Positions 18,937 to 26,316 of a stretch of DNA of 64,000 bases are shown here, one piece after another; position 1 is the stretch's first letter, and every line of letters starts with the position of its first letter. The position numbers were made by a program, and so were the translations under genes. Under the pieces are notes generated by a model. That model searched no databases, was not told where the DNA came from, and was given only the letters and a program-made list of their open reading frames with translations. This DNA comes from Streptomyces sp. NBC_01232 (GTDB lineage Bacteria; Actinomycetota; Actinomycetes; Streptomycetales; Streptomycetaceae). Location: positions 5,695,001-5,759,000 of the forward strand of contig NZ_CP108518.1 of the NCBI RefSeq assembly GCF_035989885.1. The letters run 5' to 3'.

Positions 18937-19055
18937 CTGTCGCCCCCATCTGCTCCCCGGACCCGGTCCGGGGGGACCTCCGGCCGCCGCCTCCCCGGGC
19001 GTGGCCCGCTCAGACTAGACTGCGCGCGGACCAGGCACATCGGGTGGGGGCGGCA

Positions 19056-20579
19056 GTGACGACGGACATACGCAAGCCCTCCGCTCCGCCCGCGAAGCGG
19101 CCGGTTCCGTCCCCCTTCGAGGACGAGAGCCTGTGGGGCCGGGCCACCCTCCCGCGCACCCTGCTCTCGCGCGCGCTGGCCGTTCCGCTCGCGCTCGGAT
19201 TCACCGTCTTCCTGCCGTTGTTCGTCGCCCTCCAGTCGGGCGCCGGCGCCCACGACGCGGCCTTCTGGCTCCAGCTGCTGCTCACCATGTACGCGGGCGC
19301 CCGGCTCTCCGCCATGGTGCTCACCAGCCGACGCAAGCTCCTGCAGGGCTCCTTCTGGCTCTTCGTCTACATGGCCATGGGCGTCGCCCCGCTCGCGCAG
19401 GCCGTCCTCGGCCAGGTCCCGACGCCGGTCGTCGGCCCGCGCTCCGACCTGACCGCCGCCATCGGGCTGGTGCTGCTCGGCTGCACGGCCTTCGACGTCG
19501 GCGTGCTGCTGGCCCGTCACCGGCCGGCCGGGCGCGCCGGCGGCTCCCAGAAGGCTTCGAAGCCCGTCATGGCGCACCGGCGCCGGCTCCAGCTCCTGAC
19601 GGCCCTGTCGTTCCTGTGCAGCGCCGTATTCATCATGAAGCTGGGCGGTCCGGCGGTCTTCTTCTCCAGCCGCCAGGAGATCATCGCCGGCATCGAGGAG
19701 GCGGGCGTCTCCAACGGCGACGGCCAGGCCGGACAGGCCCTGCTGCGCGGCTTCGGCACCGTACCGGCGCTGCTCGCGCTGCTCCTGTACACGCGCTGGC
19801 TGATCACCTCGAAGTTCGCCCGCCGCAAGGTGTCGATCATCGTCACGTGGGCGGCGCTTGCCGGCCTCAACCTGATCGTCAACAACCCGATCTCGAACCC
19901 GCGGTACTGGTTCCTGACGGTCATGTTCGCCCTGCTGTTCACCGTCTTCCCGGTGAGTGCGGCGATGTACCGGGTGGCGCTGTCCATGGCAGTGGTCGTC
20001 GCCCTCCTGATCTTCCCGTTCGCGGACCGCTTCCGCTACGACGAGAAGAACTACCGGCCGGTCGAGACCACGTCCTTCCTGGAGCCGATGGCCCTCAAGG
20101 ACTACGACCAGATCGGCATGTTCGCGAACACCATCACCTACTCGGAGTCGGGCCCCGGGCACTTCTACGGGCGCCAGCTGGCCGGGTCGATCTTCTTCGC
20201 GGTGCCCCGCTCGGTCTGGGAGGGCAAGCCGCGGGACACGGGCGTGATGGTCGGCCAGTGGATGGGCACGGTCAACACCAACCTCTCCTCCCCGATCTGG
20301 GCGGAGCTGTGGCTCGACTTCGGGCCGCTGGGCATGGGCGCCGGACTGCTGGGCATGGGATACGCCTCGGCCCGCGTCGACCGGCGCTATGCGAAGCGCG
20401 CCACTCGCCGCAGTCCACCGGGCAGCCTGATCTCGGTGGTGGTTCCGCTGGTCGCGGGCTACTCCTTCATCCTGCTGCGCGGACCGCTCCTGCAGGCCTC
20501 GGGGCGCGTGGCGATCGCGGCCCTCTGCCTCGCGCTGGTCGCGACGTACCGCACGGACAAGTCCACCACCCTGCGCTGA
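19056..20579 (+). CDS. Wzy-like polysaccharide polymerase (membrane protein)
   Basis: An integral membrane protein of about 507 residues with roughly ten or more hydrophobic segments and a large non-hydrophobic loop (about 330-400, RYDEKNYRPVETTSFL...GHFYGRQLAGSIFF). This resembles O-antigen/oligosaccharide repeat-unit polymerases, which join flipped repeat units outside the membrane. Sequence conservation in this class is weak, so the call rests on topology, loop pattern and locus. A GTG at 19056 follows GGGGGCG; a GTG at 19044 is possible. It ends convergent with the flippase across a repeat hairpin. Confidence 0.8.
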   Translation: MTTDIRKPSAPPAKRPVPSPFEDESLWGRATLPRTLLSRALAVPLALGFTVFLPLFVALQSGAGAHDAAFWLQLLLTMYAGARLSAMVLTSRRKLLQGSFWLFVYMAMGVAPLAQAVLGQVPTPVVGPRSDLTAAIGLVLLGCTAFDVGVLLARHRPAGRAGGSQKASKPVMAHRRRLQLLTALSFLCSAVFIMKLGGPAVFFSSRQEIIAGIEEAGVSNGDGQAGQALLRGFGTVPALLALLLYTRWLITSKFARRKVSIIVTWAALAGLNLIVNNPISNPRYWFLTVMFALLFTVFPVSAAMYRVALSMAVVVALLIFPFADRFRYDEKNYRPVETTSFLEPMALKDYDQIGMFANTITYSESGPGHFYGRQLAGSIFFAVPRSVWEGKPRDTGVMVGQWMGTVNTNLSSPIWAELWLDFGPLGMGAGLLGMGYASARVDRRYAKRATRRSPPGSLISVVVPLVAGYSFILLRGPLLQASGRVAIAALCLALVATYRTDKSTTLR

Positions 20580-20592
20580 CGCGCCGCCGTTG

Positions 20593-20636
20593 CGGGGGCG
20601 CTGCCCCCGAACCCCCGCGTCCGGGCGGAGCCCGGG
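20593..20636. repeat. Double hairpin of a Streptomyces intergenic repeat type
   Basis: Two adjacent hairpins, CGGGGGC-gct-GCCCCCG and CCGGG-cggag-CCCGG, lie between the convergent polymerase and flippase genes. The second shares its CGGAG loop with a hairpin at 55458-55474, a motif I recall as widespread between Streptomyces genes. It probably acts as a two-way terminator. Confidence 0.55.
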
Positions 20637-20643
20637 ACAGCGG

Positions 20644-21873
20644 TCAGGCCGCGGAGGCCGGGAGGGGCTCGCGGTCCTGCGCAGCAGGGACTCGCAGGCG
20701 GGCGACCCGAAGCCAGGCGGCCAGAGCCTTGATCGCGGAGCCGGCCGCCAAGGCCCAGGCGGCGCCCGCCACCCCCCACACCGCGTACCCGCCGAGCAGC
20801 AGCCCCACGGACAGCAGCGAGAAGACCACCTGCAGGGACAGCGTGGCCTTCGGGGCCAGCACCCGCAGGGTCAGCAGCGCGCACGTGCCGAGCCCCATCG
20901 CCGCGTACTGCGCCCCGGTCGCCGGCAGCAGCGCGGACGCCGCCGCCCAGGTGTCGCCGAGGAGTTCTCGGCCCAGCCGGTCAGGCAGCAGGTACAGGGC
21001 GGTCGCCCAGCCCGCGCCGAGCGCCGCCAGGACCAGCCCCAGCGCGGCCGTGGCCCGGACCGTGGCCCGCTTGCCGCCGAGCCTGCCGAGTACCGGCGGC
21101 CCGAAGGCGTTCGCGGAGTTGAACAGCACGTTCAGCGGGCCGAAGAGCGTGGTCGCACCCCGCAGCGCGCCGACGGCCAGCGGCGTCGCGAAGACGCCGA
21201 GGCCGAGGACGGCGAGCTGGCTGGAGCCGTTGCCCACCGCGAACTCGACCACGAACCGCTGTCCGAGGTGACCCCGCCGCAGGTACGGCCGCAGGTCCGC
21301 GCGGGTGCCGCGTACGTACGGCCGCAGCAGCCACAGTCCGAGCCCGAGCGCCGGCAGCGCGGAGAGCCCCCAAGCGAGCACCAGCCGCCCCGCAGAGGCT
21401 CCTTCGGGCTGCACGGCCAGCGCCGCGACCACGCACACCAGCCGCAGCGCGTCGGCGGCCAGGGCCCGCTCGGGGGCGCGCAGGGCGGAGAAGCAGTACC
21501 GCAGGCCGTCCTGGAGGAGCACCAGCGGCAGTACGAGGCCCAGCGCGAGGAAGGCCGTCCCGGTGGCACCGGACAGCGCGAGGCCCACCACCAGCAGCAG
21601 TGCGCCCACGGCGGCCGAGGAGGCGGCGGTGAAGCCCACGGCCGAACGGCACCGGGCGCCGAGCAGTTCACCCTTCTCCAGCACCAGGCTCTGGCCGACG
21701 TAGGCCATGTTCAGTCCGAGGAGCACGCTGAAGGTCACGTACACCATCGAGAAGCCGGCGAACCCGGAGGCCGAGGACAGCCGGGCGGCCAGCACCAGCA
21801 CCAGGATGTTGGTGGCGCTGGACGCTGCCTGGTCCAGGACCGATGCGACGGCGGCGAGGCCGCGTCGGCTCAT
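20644..21873 (-). CDS. Wzx-like polysaccharide flippase
   Basis: A 409-residue membrane protein of the MATE/MOP superfamily pattern, with about 12 hydrophobic segments over the whole length and little else. It begins MSRRGLAAVASVLDQAASSATN, the usual amphipathic opening of polysaccharide exporters (Pfam polysaccharide_synt families). It would move the finished lipid-linked repeat unit across the membrane. Its start overlaps the stop of the co-polymerase gene by four bases, so the flippase, co-polymerase and GT4 genes form one leftward operon. Confidence 0.85.
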   Translation of the reverse strand: MSRRGLAAVASVLDQAASSATNILVLVLAARLSSASGFAGFSMVYVTFSVLLGLNMAYVGQSLVLEKGELLGARCRSAVGFTAASSAAVGALLLVVGLALSGATGTAFLALGLVLPLVLLQDGLRYCFSALRAPERALAADALRLVCVVAALAVQPEGASAGRLVLAWGLSALPALGLGLWLLRPYVRGTRADLRPYLRRGHLGQRFVVEFAVGNGSSQLAVLGLGVFATPLAVGALRGATTLFGPLNVLFNSANAFGPPVLGRLGGKRATVRATAALGLVLAALGAGWATALYLLPDRLGRELLGDTWAAASALLPATGAQYAAMGLGTCALLTLRVLAPKATLSLQVVFSLLSVGLLLGGYAVWGVAGAAWALAAGSAIKALAAWLRVARLRVPAAQDREPLPASAA

Positions 21874-23627
21874 CTGCGGCCCATGCGGACGGTGCGCAGC
21901 GCGACGGTGTCGGTGCCGTCACCGGGGATGTGCTGTTCGGGCTCGGCCACTTCGTACGGGATCGGCTGGGGCTGCGGCACGGGCTTGCCGGGGGTACCGG
22001 GACCCCCGGCGGGGCCGACGGGCGCCGGGCCGTCCTTGTCCTTGCCGCGGCCGCGCTTCTCACCGGGCAGCGGCGCGTGCAGCACGGCGCCGAGCACGGT
22101 GCCGCCGGCGCCGCTGATGAGCTCGCGGATCCGGGACAGGTCGGTGCGGTGCACGCCGCGCGGGTTGCAGACGACCAGGACGCCGTCGACGCGGTCGACC
22201 AGGGCGAGCGCGTCGGCGTACGAGAGCACGGGCGGCGCGAGCACGACGACGGTCGCGTTGGGGGAGTCGGCCTCGGAGATCAGCCGGGTGGCGCGGGGGG
22301 AGGTCAGCGCGCGCGGCACGTTGCGCGCCCGCTCGCCGGGGATCAGGTCGAAGGAGCCGGACTCCCCGGCGTCCACGACGAGCTGGCGCCCGTCGGGCCA
22401 CTCGGAGTCGGAGTGCCGTCCGCCGCCGCCCTTCGCGCCCGGGGTCTGGCTCCAGCGCGGCCGGCCGCCGGCGTCCGTCGGCAACTGGCTGGCCAGCACG
22501 GGGGTGCGCAGGTCGGCCTCGATGAGCAGGACGTCCTTGCCGGTCTCCGCGAAGGAGGCGGCGAGGTTCACCGCCACGGCGGCGGCGGTCTCGCTGCTGC
22601 CGCGCGGGGCGACGACGAGCAGCCGGCGCCGGTCGGCGAAGCGGGCGTCGTAGGCGAGCCGGAAGGCCACCGAGCGGTACTCCTCGGCGAGGCGGGGATC
22701 GGCCTCACCGGCGGCGAGCAGCGGCCCGCCGCCCGTCCGGTCCCGCGGCAGGTAGCCGAGTACGGGTGCGCGCAGGGCCCGTGCCACGTCGCCCTCGGAG
22801 CGGGGCGCCGGGTCGAAGACGAGCCGGACCCAGGCGGCCAGCAGGCCGAGGGCGAGGCCCACGGCGGCGCCGAGCGCGAGGGACATCACGATGCCGGGGC
22901 CGTCGGCTCCGGGGGGCGCGGTCGCGGCGCTGGTGACCCGGCCCGGGGTCATGTCCAGGGCTTCCAGCTTGGTGATCTTGGTGTTGTAGCCGCCGACCTC
23001 GCTCTGCAGATCGGTCTTGGACGAGCTGGCCGCGTCCCGGCCGGCGCCGGCCGGCATCCGGGCGATCTCCTTGGAGAGCTCGTCGAGCTGCTTGGCGATC
23101 GGGTCGCGCTGCTCCTTGTAGCCCTTGACCATCTTGTCGCGGGTGGCGTCGAGGGATTCCTGCCGCTTGAGCAGGTACGCCTCGGTCATCGCGTTGGCGC
23201 GCTTGGCGGCCTCCTTGGGGGAGGACGCCGTGTACGTGAAGCGCAGCACCATGGTCTGCGGCGGGTTGGTGACCTGCAGACCGCTGCGCAGGGCGGCGAA
23301 GCCGGACGCGCCCACGCCGAGCCTCTTCGCCGCCTCGTTGGCTATGGAGGAGCTGAGCGCGACCTGGCGCTCCGAGCCGATGTTGATCGCCTTGTCCGGG
23401 GCGAGGCTGGGGTTGAACGGGTCGTCGGTGGGCGCGCGCAGCACGACGTCGGCGGTCGCGACATAGGTGTCGGCCGTGGAGATGCCGAGGTAGACGCCGC
23501 CCAGCAGGCCGACCCCGATGCCCGCGCCGATGAGGCGGCGGTAGCGCAGGAGCTGGCGGAACTGATCCCTGAGGAGATCGGGTTCGTCGTCGGCCGGTGC
23601 CGCTGCAGGGCGGTTCGTCTCGATCAC
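21870..23627 (-). CDS. Wzc/CapA-like polysaccharide co-polymerase with degenerate P-loop
   Basis: A 585-residue chain-length regulator. Two membrane segments (about 33-52 and 258-280) enclose an extracellular Wzz-type domain with coiled-coil character (about 135-210). A cytoplasmic domain with a BY-kinase fold follows. Its Walker A position reads APRGSSETAAA and lacks the usual GKS/T, while the Walker A' segment LLIEADLRTP is kept. ATP hydrolysis and tyrosine phosphorylation are therefore doubtful. A proline- and glycine-rich tail follows. The GTG at 23627 overlaps the stop of the upstream GT4 gene by four bases. Confidence 0.87.
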   Translation of the reverse strand: MIETNRPAAAPADDEPDLLRDQFRQLLRYRRLIGAGIGVGLLGGVYLGISTADTYVATADVVLRAPTDDPFNPSLAPDKAINIGSERQVALSSSIANEAAKRLGVGASGFAALRSGLQVTNPPQTMVLRFTYTASSPKEAAKRANAMTEAYLLKRQESLDATRDKMVKGYKEQRDPIAKQLDELSKEIARMPAGAGRDAASSSKTDLQSEVGGYNTKITKLEALDMTPGRVTSAATAPPGADGPGIVMSLALGAAVGLALGLLAAWVRLVFDPAPRSEGDVARALRAPVLGYLPRDRTGGGPLLAAGEADPRLAEEYRSVAFRLAYDARFADRRRLLVVAPRGSSETAAAVAVNLAASFAETGKDVLLIEADLRTPVLASQLPTDAGGRPRWSQTPGAKGGGGRHSDSEWPDGRQLVVDAGESGSFDLIPGERARNVPRALTSPRATRLISEADSPNATVVVLAPPVLSYADALALVDRVDGVLVVCNPRGVHRTDLSRIRELISGAGGTVLGAVLHAPLPGEKRGRGKDKDGPAPVGPAGGPGTPGKPVPQPQPIPYEVAEPEQHIPGDGTDTVALRTVRMGRR

Positions 23628-24859
23628 GGCCGGGGTCCCCCAAGTGCTTCGTCCATCAGTGCGTCGATGCGGGCCAGGCCCGCTTCGCGGCTCAGGTGTG
23701 CCGCCACGTGGCGGGGCCCGGCCGCTCCCAGTGCGTCCGCGCCCTCGGGGTCCTCGGCCAGGGCCCGAACGGCCTTCAGCAGGGCCTCCGGGTCCTCCGG
23801 CGGTACGAGTACCCCCGCGCCCGAGCGTTCCACTTCCTGGGCGGTCCCGCCCTCCGCCGCCACGGAGGCGACGACCGGCCGGCCGGTCTGGAAGTAGGAC
23901 GTGAGCTTCGACGGGACGCTCATGTCCAGCACGGCGGCGTGCTGCGTGACCGCGAGTACGTCCGCCGCCGCGAGGATATCCGGGAACTCGCCGTCAGCGG
24001 CAGGGGGGATGATGTCCAGATTCGGCACATCCGCCGCGAGTTCGGACAGAGCCGACCGCTGGCTGCCGTCGCCCATCAGGACGAAGCGGACGCTCGGATC
24101 CAGCCGGGCGGCGCCCACGAGGACTTCGAGGCCCTGCTTGAGGCCCATGTTCCCGGAGTGCAGGACGACGGTCTCGCCGGGGCTCCAGCCCAGGTGGTGG
24201 CGGGTCTCGCCGCGCGGTTTGGTGGGCACCGGCACGTGGGACCAGTTGGGCACGAGGCGGATCCGGCCCGGGTCCACGCCCATGCCGACGACCCGGTCCA
24301 CGAAGGTCTCGTGGATGACGCCGACGAGGGTGGCCCGCTTCAGGGCGTACGCCTCGGCGCGGCCGGCGATCGCGGCGGCCTTGTCGCCGCCGCTGATTCC
24401 GCTCTGTGCGGCGGCGGCGCCCATCAGGTCCTGGACGACCGGGACATAGGGGACCTTCCACCGCGCCGCGAGCCGGGCGGCGAGCACCCCGCCGGCCAGG
24501 CTGGGCATCTGGGCGAGGACCGCGTCCGGCTTGGGCATCCGGGGCGGGGCCACGGCGCCGTGCAGGAGAATCGATCCTTCAAAAAGCGCCCGCTTCACGG
24601 CGGTCTGGCGCGGCGGCACGGTGTGCGCACGCCGGTGCACGGTGACCCCCGCGCGCTGCTCCGTGCGCCGCAACGCGCCCTTGTACTCCGGCTCGAGCGA
24701 CCACGCGGGGTAGTGCGGCATGCCCGCCAGCACGTGGGTCTCGTGACCGAGATCCGCCCAGTGCTCCGCGATCTGGGTGGCGTACGGGCCGATTCCCGCG
24801 TGCTCCGGAGCGTAATTGGTGGAAACCAGCAGCAAGCGCCGGTGACCGGATCTGGACAC
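23624..24859 (-). CDS. WcaI/WbuB-like family 4 glycosyltransferase
   Basis: A 411-residue GT4 enzyme. The N-terminal half has NYAPEHAGIGPYATQIAEHW and GMPHYPAWS, hallmarks of the WcaI/WbuB group. The donor domain carries LVPNWSH, LHSGNMGLKQG and a PSKLTSYFQTGRPVVA region. It would extend the lipid-linked repeat in the cytoplasm. A GTG at 24859 (MSRSGHRR) with AAGGGGAC five bases upstream is preferred over an ATG at 24892. It is the first gene of the leftward GT4, co-polymerase, flippase operon and is divergent from the cytidylyltransferase gene. Confidence 0.9.
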   Translation of the reverse strand: MSRSGHRRLLLVSTNYAPEHAGIGPYATQIAEHWADLGHETHVLAGMPHYPAWSLEPEYKGALRRTEQRAGVTVHRRAHTVPPRQTAVKRALFEGSILLHGAVAPPRMPKPDAVLAQMPSLAGGVLAARLAARWKVPYVPVVQDLMGAAAAQSGISGGDKAAAIAGRAEAYALKRATLVGVIHETFVDRVVGMGVDPGRIRLVPNWSHVPVPTKPRGETRHHLGWSPGETVVLHSGNMGLKQGLEVLVGAARLDPSVRFVLMGDGSQRSALSELAADVPNLDIIPPAADGEFPDILAAADVLAVTQHAAVLDMSVPSKLTSYFQTGRPVVASVAAEGGTAQEVERSGAGVLVPPEDPEALLKAVRALAEDPEGADALGAAGPRHVAAHLSREAGLARIDALMDEALGGPRP

Positions 24860-24985
24860 TGAGCGTCCCCTTCTCCCCTGGATGATGCGCACGTCACCCT
24901 ATTCGTTCACCCGCGTGGTGCGGAACGTGCACGCTATTGTCTGCTAATCCGCTACACCGGGGGGTGTGGCTGCTGGGGGTAAAAG

Positions 24986-25489
24986 ATGACGGAGCACGAC
25001 ATGTCCGACCTTGGCGCGCCTTCGCGCCGACCGTATCGAGTCGGCTACGCGCCCGGCGCCTACGATCTGTTCCACATCGGGCACCTCAACATCCTTCGGC
25101 ACGCACGGAGCCAGTGCGACTATCTCGTCGCCGGAGTGGTCTCCGACGAGATGGCCGAGCTCGCCAAGGGGCGCCGCCCGATGATCCCGCTCGTCGAGCG
25201 GCTGGAGATCGTCCGCAGCGTGAAGTACGTCGACGCGGCCTTCGTCGAGACGGTCCCCGACAAGGTCGAGACCTGGAAGCAGGTCCGCTTCGACGTCATC
25301 TTCAAGGGCGACGACTGGCGCGGCACCCCCAAGGGGGACCGGCTGGAGAAGGACTTCGCCGCCCACGGGGTCGACGTCGTCTACTTCCCCTACACCGTGC
25401 ACACCTCCAGCACCCAGCTGCGCCGGGCGCTGGACGCGCTCGCCGAACCGGCCCAGGTTCCCGGTCAGGTCACCGGCGAACGGCGCTGA
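24986..25489 (+). CDS. TagD-like cytidylyltransferase (glycerol-3-phosphate or other polyol phosphate)
   Basis: A 167-residue nucleotidyltransferase of the cytidylyltransferase family. It has the HIGH-type signature YDLFHIGHLN near residue 25, KGDDW in the middle and TSSTQLRR, which fits the family ISSTxIR motif. TagD homologues make CDP-glycerol from CTP and sn-glycerol-3-phosphate. The substrate here could be glycerol-, inositol- or ribitol-type phosphate. The ATG at 24986 follows GGGGGT; an ATG at 25001 is also possible. It converges on, and overlaps by 20 bases, a CDP-alcohol phosphotransferase gene, a likely functional partner. Confidence 0.87.
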   Translation: MTEHDMSDLGAPSRRPYRVGYAPGAYDLFHIGHLNILRHARSQCDYLVAGVVSDEMAELAKGRRPMIPLVERLEIVRSVKYVDAAFVETVPDKVETWKQVRFDVIFKGDDWRGTPKGDRLEKDFAAHGVDVVYFPYTVHTSSTQLRRALDALAEPAQVPGQVTGERR

Positions 25490-26192
25490 GCTCCCGGAAC
25501 CACTTCGCGAGGAACGCCAGCAGGAACAGCGCGGCGACCGCGCCGAGTCCCGCGTACGCCCAGGTGAAGGCCTTCCCGCCGCCGAGCAGCAGGAACACCA
25601 GGCAGAACACCCCGTAGTCCACCGGCAGCAGGGCCACCGCGCGCGCGGTCGACGGCGCGGCGGCGGGGCTGCCGGGGGCGGGCTTCGGCTTGAGCTTCTC
25701 GGTCAGCAGCCCGCCGAAGAAGGTCACCACCGCGGCGAACTGGAAGCCCAGCGGCACCAGTAGCCAGCCGTCCCCGCCCGTCCCGTACGCCTCGGGGAAG
25801 CGGTAGAAGGCGATCAGCACGCACGAGTGCAGGGCGGTGAGCTTGGCGGCGTCCACGACGTGGTCGAGCCATTCACCCGCCGCGCTGCCGCCCCCGCGCA
25901 ACCGGGCCAGCTGCCCGTCGGCGGAGTCGAAGGCGAAGCCGACGGCCAGGGCCGCCCACACCGCGATCCCCAGCCCCCACGAGGGGGCGGCCAGCGCGAC
26001 CGCCGCCACGGCGGCGAAGCTGAAGGCGGCACTGATCAGCGTCACCTGGTTCGGGGTGAGCCCCAGCGCGTACGAACCGGCGGCCAGATACCGCCCGGCG
26101 GGCCGGTTGACGAACCGCGAGTAGAGCGACACCCCCTTCGCCGACTTCTGCGCTCCGCGCAGTTCCTGCAGCGCGGTCGTGACTCTGCCCAT
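25470..26192 (-). CDS. CDP-alcohol phosphatidyltransferase family protein
   Basis: A 240-residue integral membrane enzyme with about six hydrophobic segments. The family motif DGx2ARx8Gx3Dx3D is complete (DGQLAR..., G at the right spacing, then EWLDHVVD). It therefore should bind a divalent metal and a CDP-linked substrate and transfer its phospho group to an alcohol. The N-terminal cytosolic arm (LYSRFVNRPAGRYLA) is typical of actinobacterial members. The product could be a phospholipid or a phospho-polyol decoration on the exopolysaccharide; the sequence does not decide. A perfect 8-bp inverted repeat lies 18 bases ahead of its ATG. Confidence 0.87.
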   Translation of the reverse strand: MGRVTTALQELRGAQKSAKGVSLYSRFVNRPAGRYLAAGSYALGLTPNQVTLISAAFSFAAVAAVALAAPSWGLGIAVWAALAVGFAFDSADGQLARLRGGGSAAGEWLDHVVDAAKLTALHSCVLIAFYRFPEAYGTGGDGWLLVPLGFQFAAVVTFFGGLLTEKLKPKPAPGSPAAAPSTARAVALLPVDYGVFCLVFLLLGGGKAFTWAYAGLGAVAALFLLAFLAKWFRELSAVRR

Positions 26193-26209
26193 GCAGGGAC
26201 CCCCTCCGA

Positions 26210-26230
26210 GATGATGTCGAACACATCATC
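26210..26230. promoter_or_regulatory. Inverted repeat upstream of CDP-alcohol phosphotransferase gene
   Basis: A perfect 8-bp inverted repeat GATGATGT-cgaac-ACATCATC, AT-rich for this genome, 18 bases before the leftward start. It could be a repressor operator or a 5'-UTR hairpin. Confidence 0.4.
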
Positions 26231-26247
26231 GCAGGACGGACGGGCGA

Positions 26248-26283
26248 GCTGGTTCCGGATGTGCGGGTACGTCCGGAACCAGC
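26248..26283 (-). terminator. Terminator hairpin after glgX
   Basis: A perfect 12-bp stem GCTGGTTCCGGA / TCCGGAACCAGC around a 12-base loop lies just past the glgX stop in its reading direction. Confidence 0.6.
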
Positions 26284-26316
26284 GGCGCCGGCCGGGCCGC
26301 CGCAGGCCACCCGGGC

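Noticed and set aside
9257..26192. Interpretation of the polysaccharide block as a mobile island
   Set aside because: No integrase, transposase, tRNA end or flanking direct repeat was found, and base composition does not obviously change.
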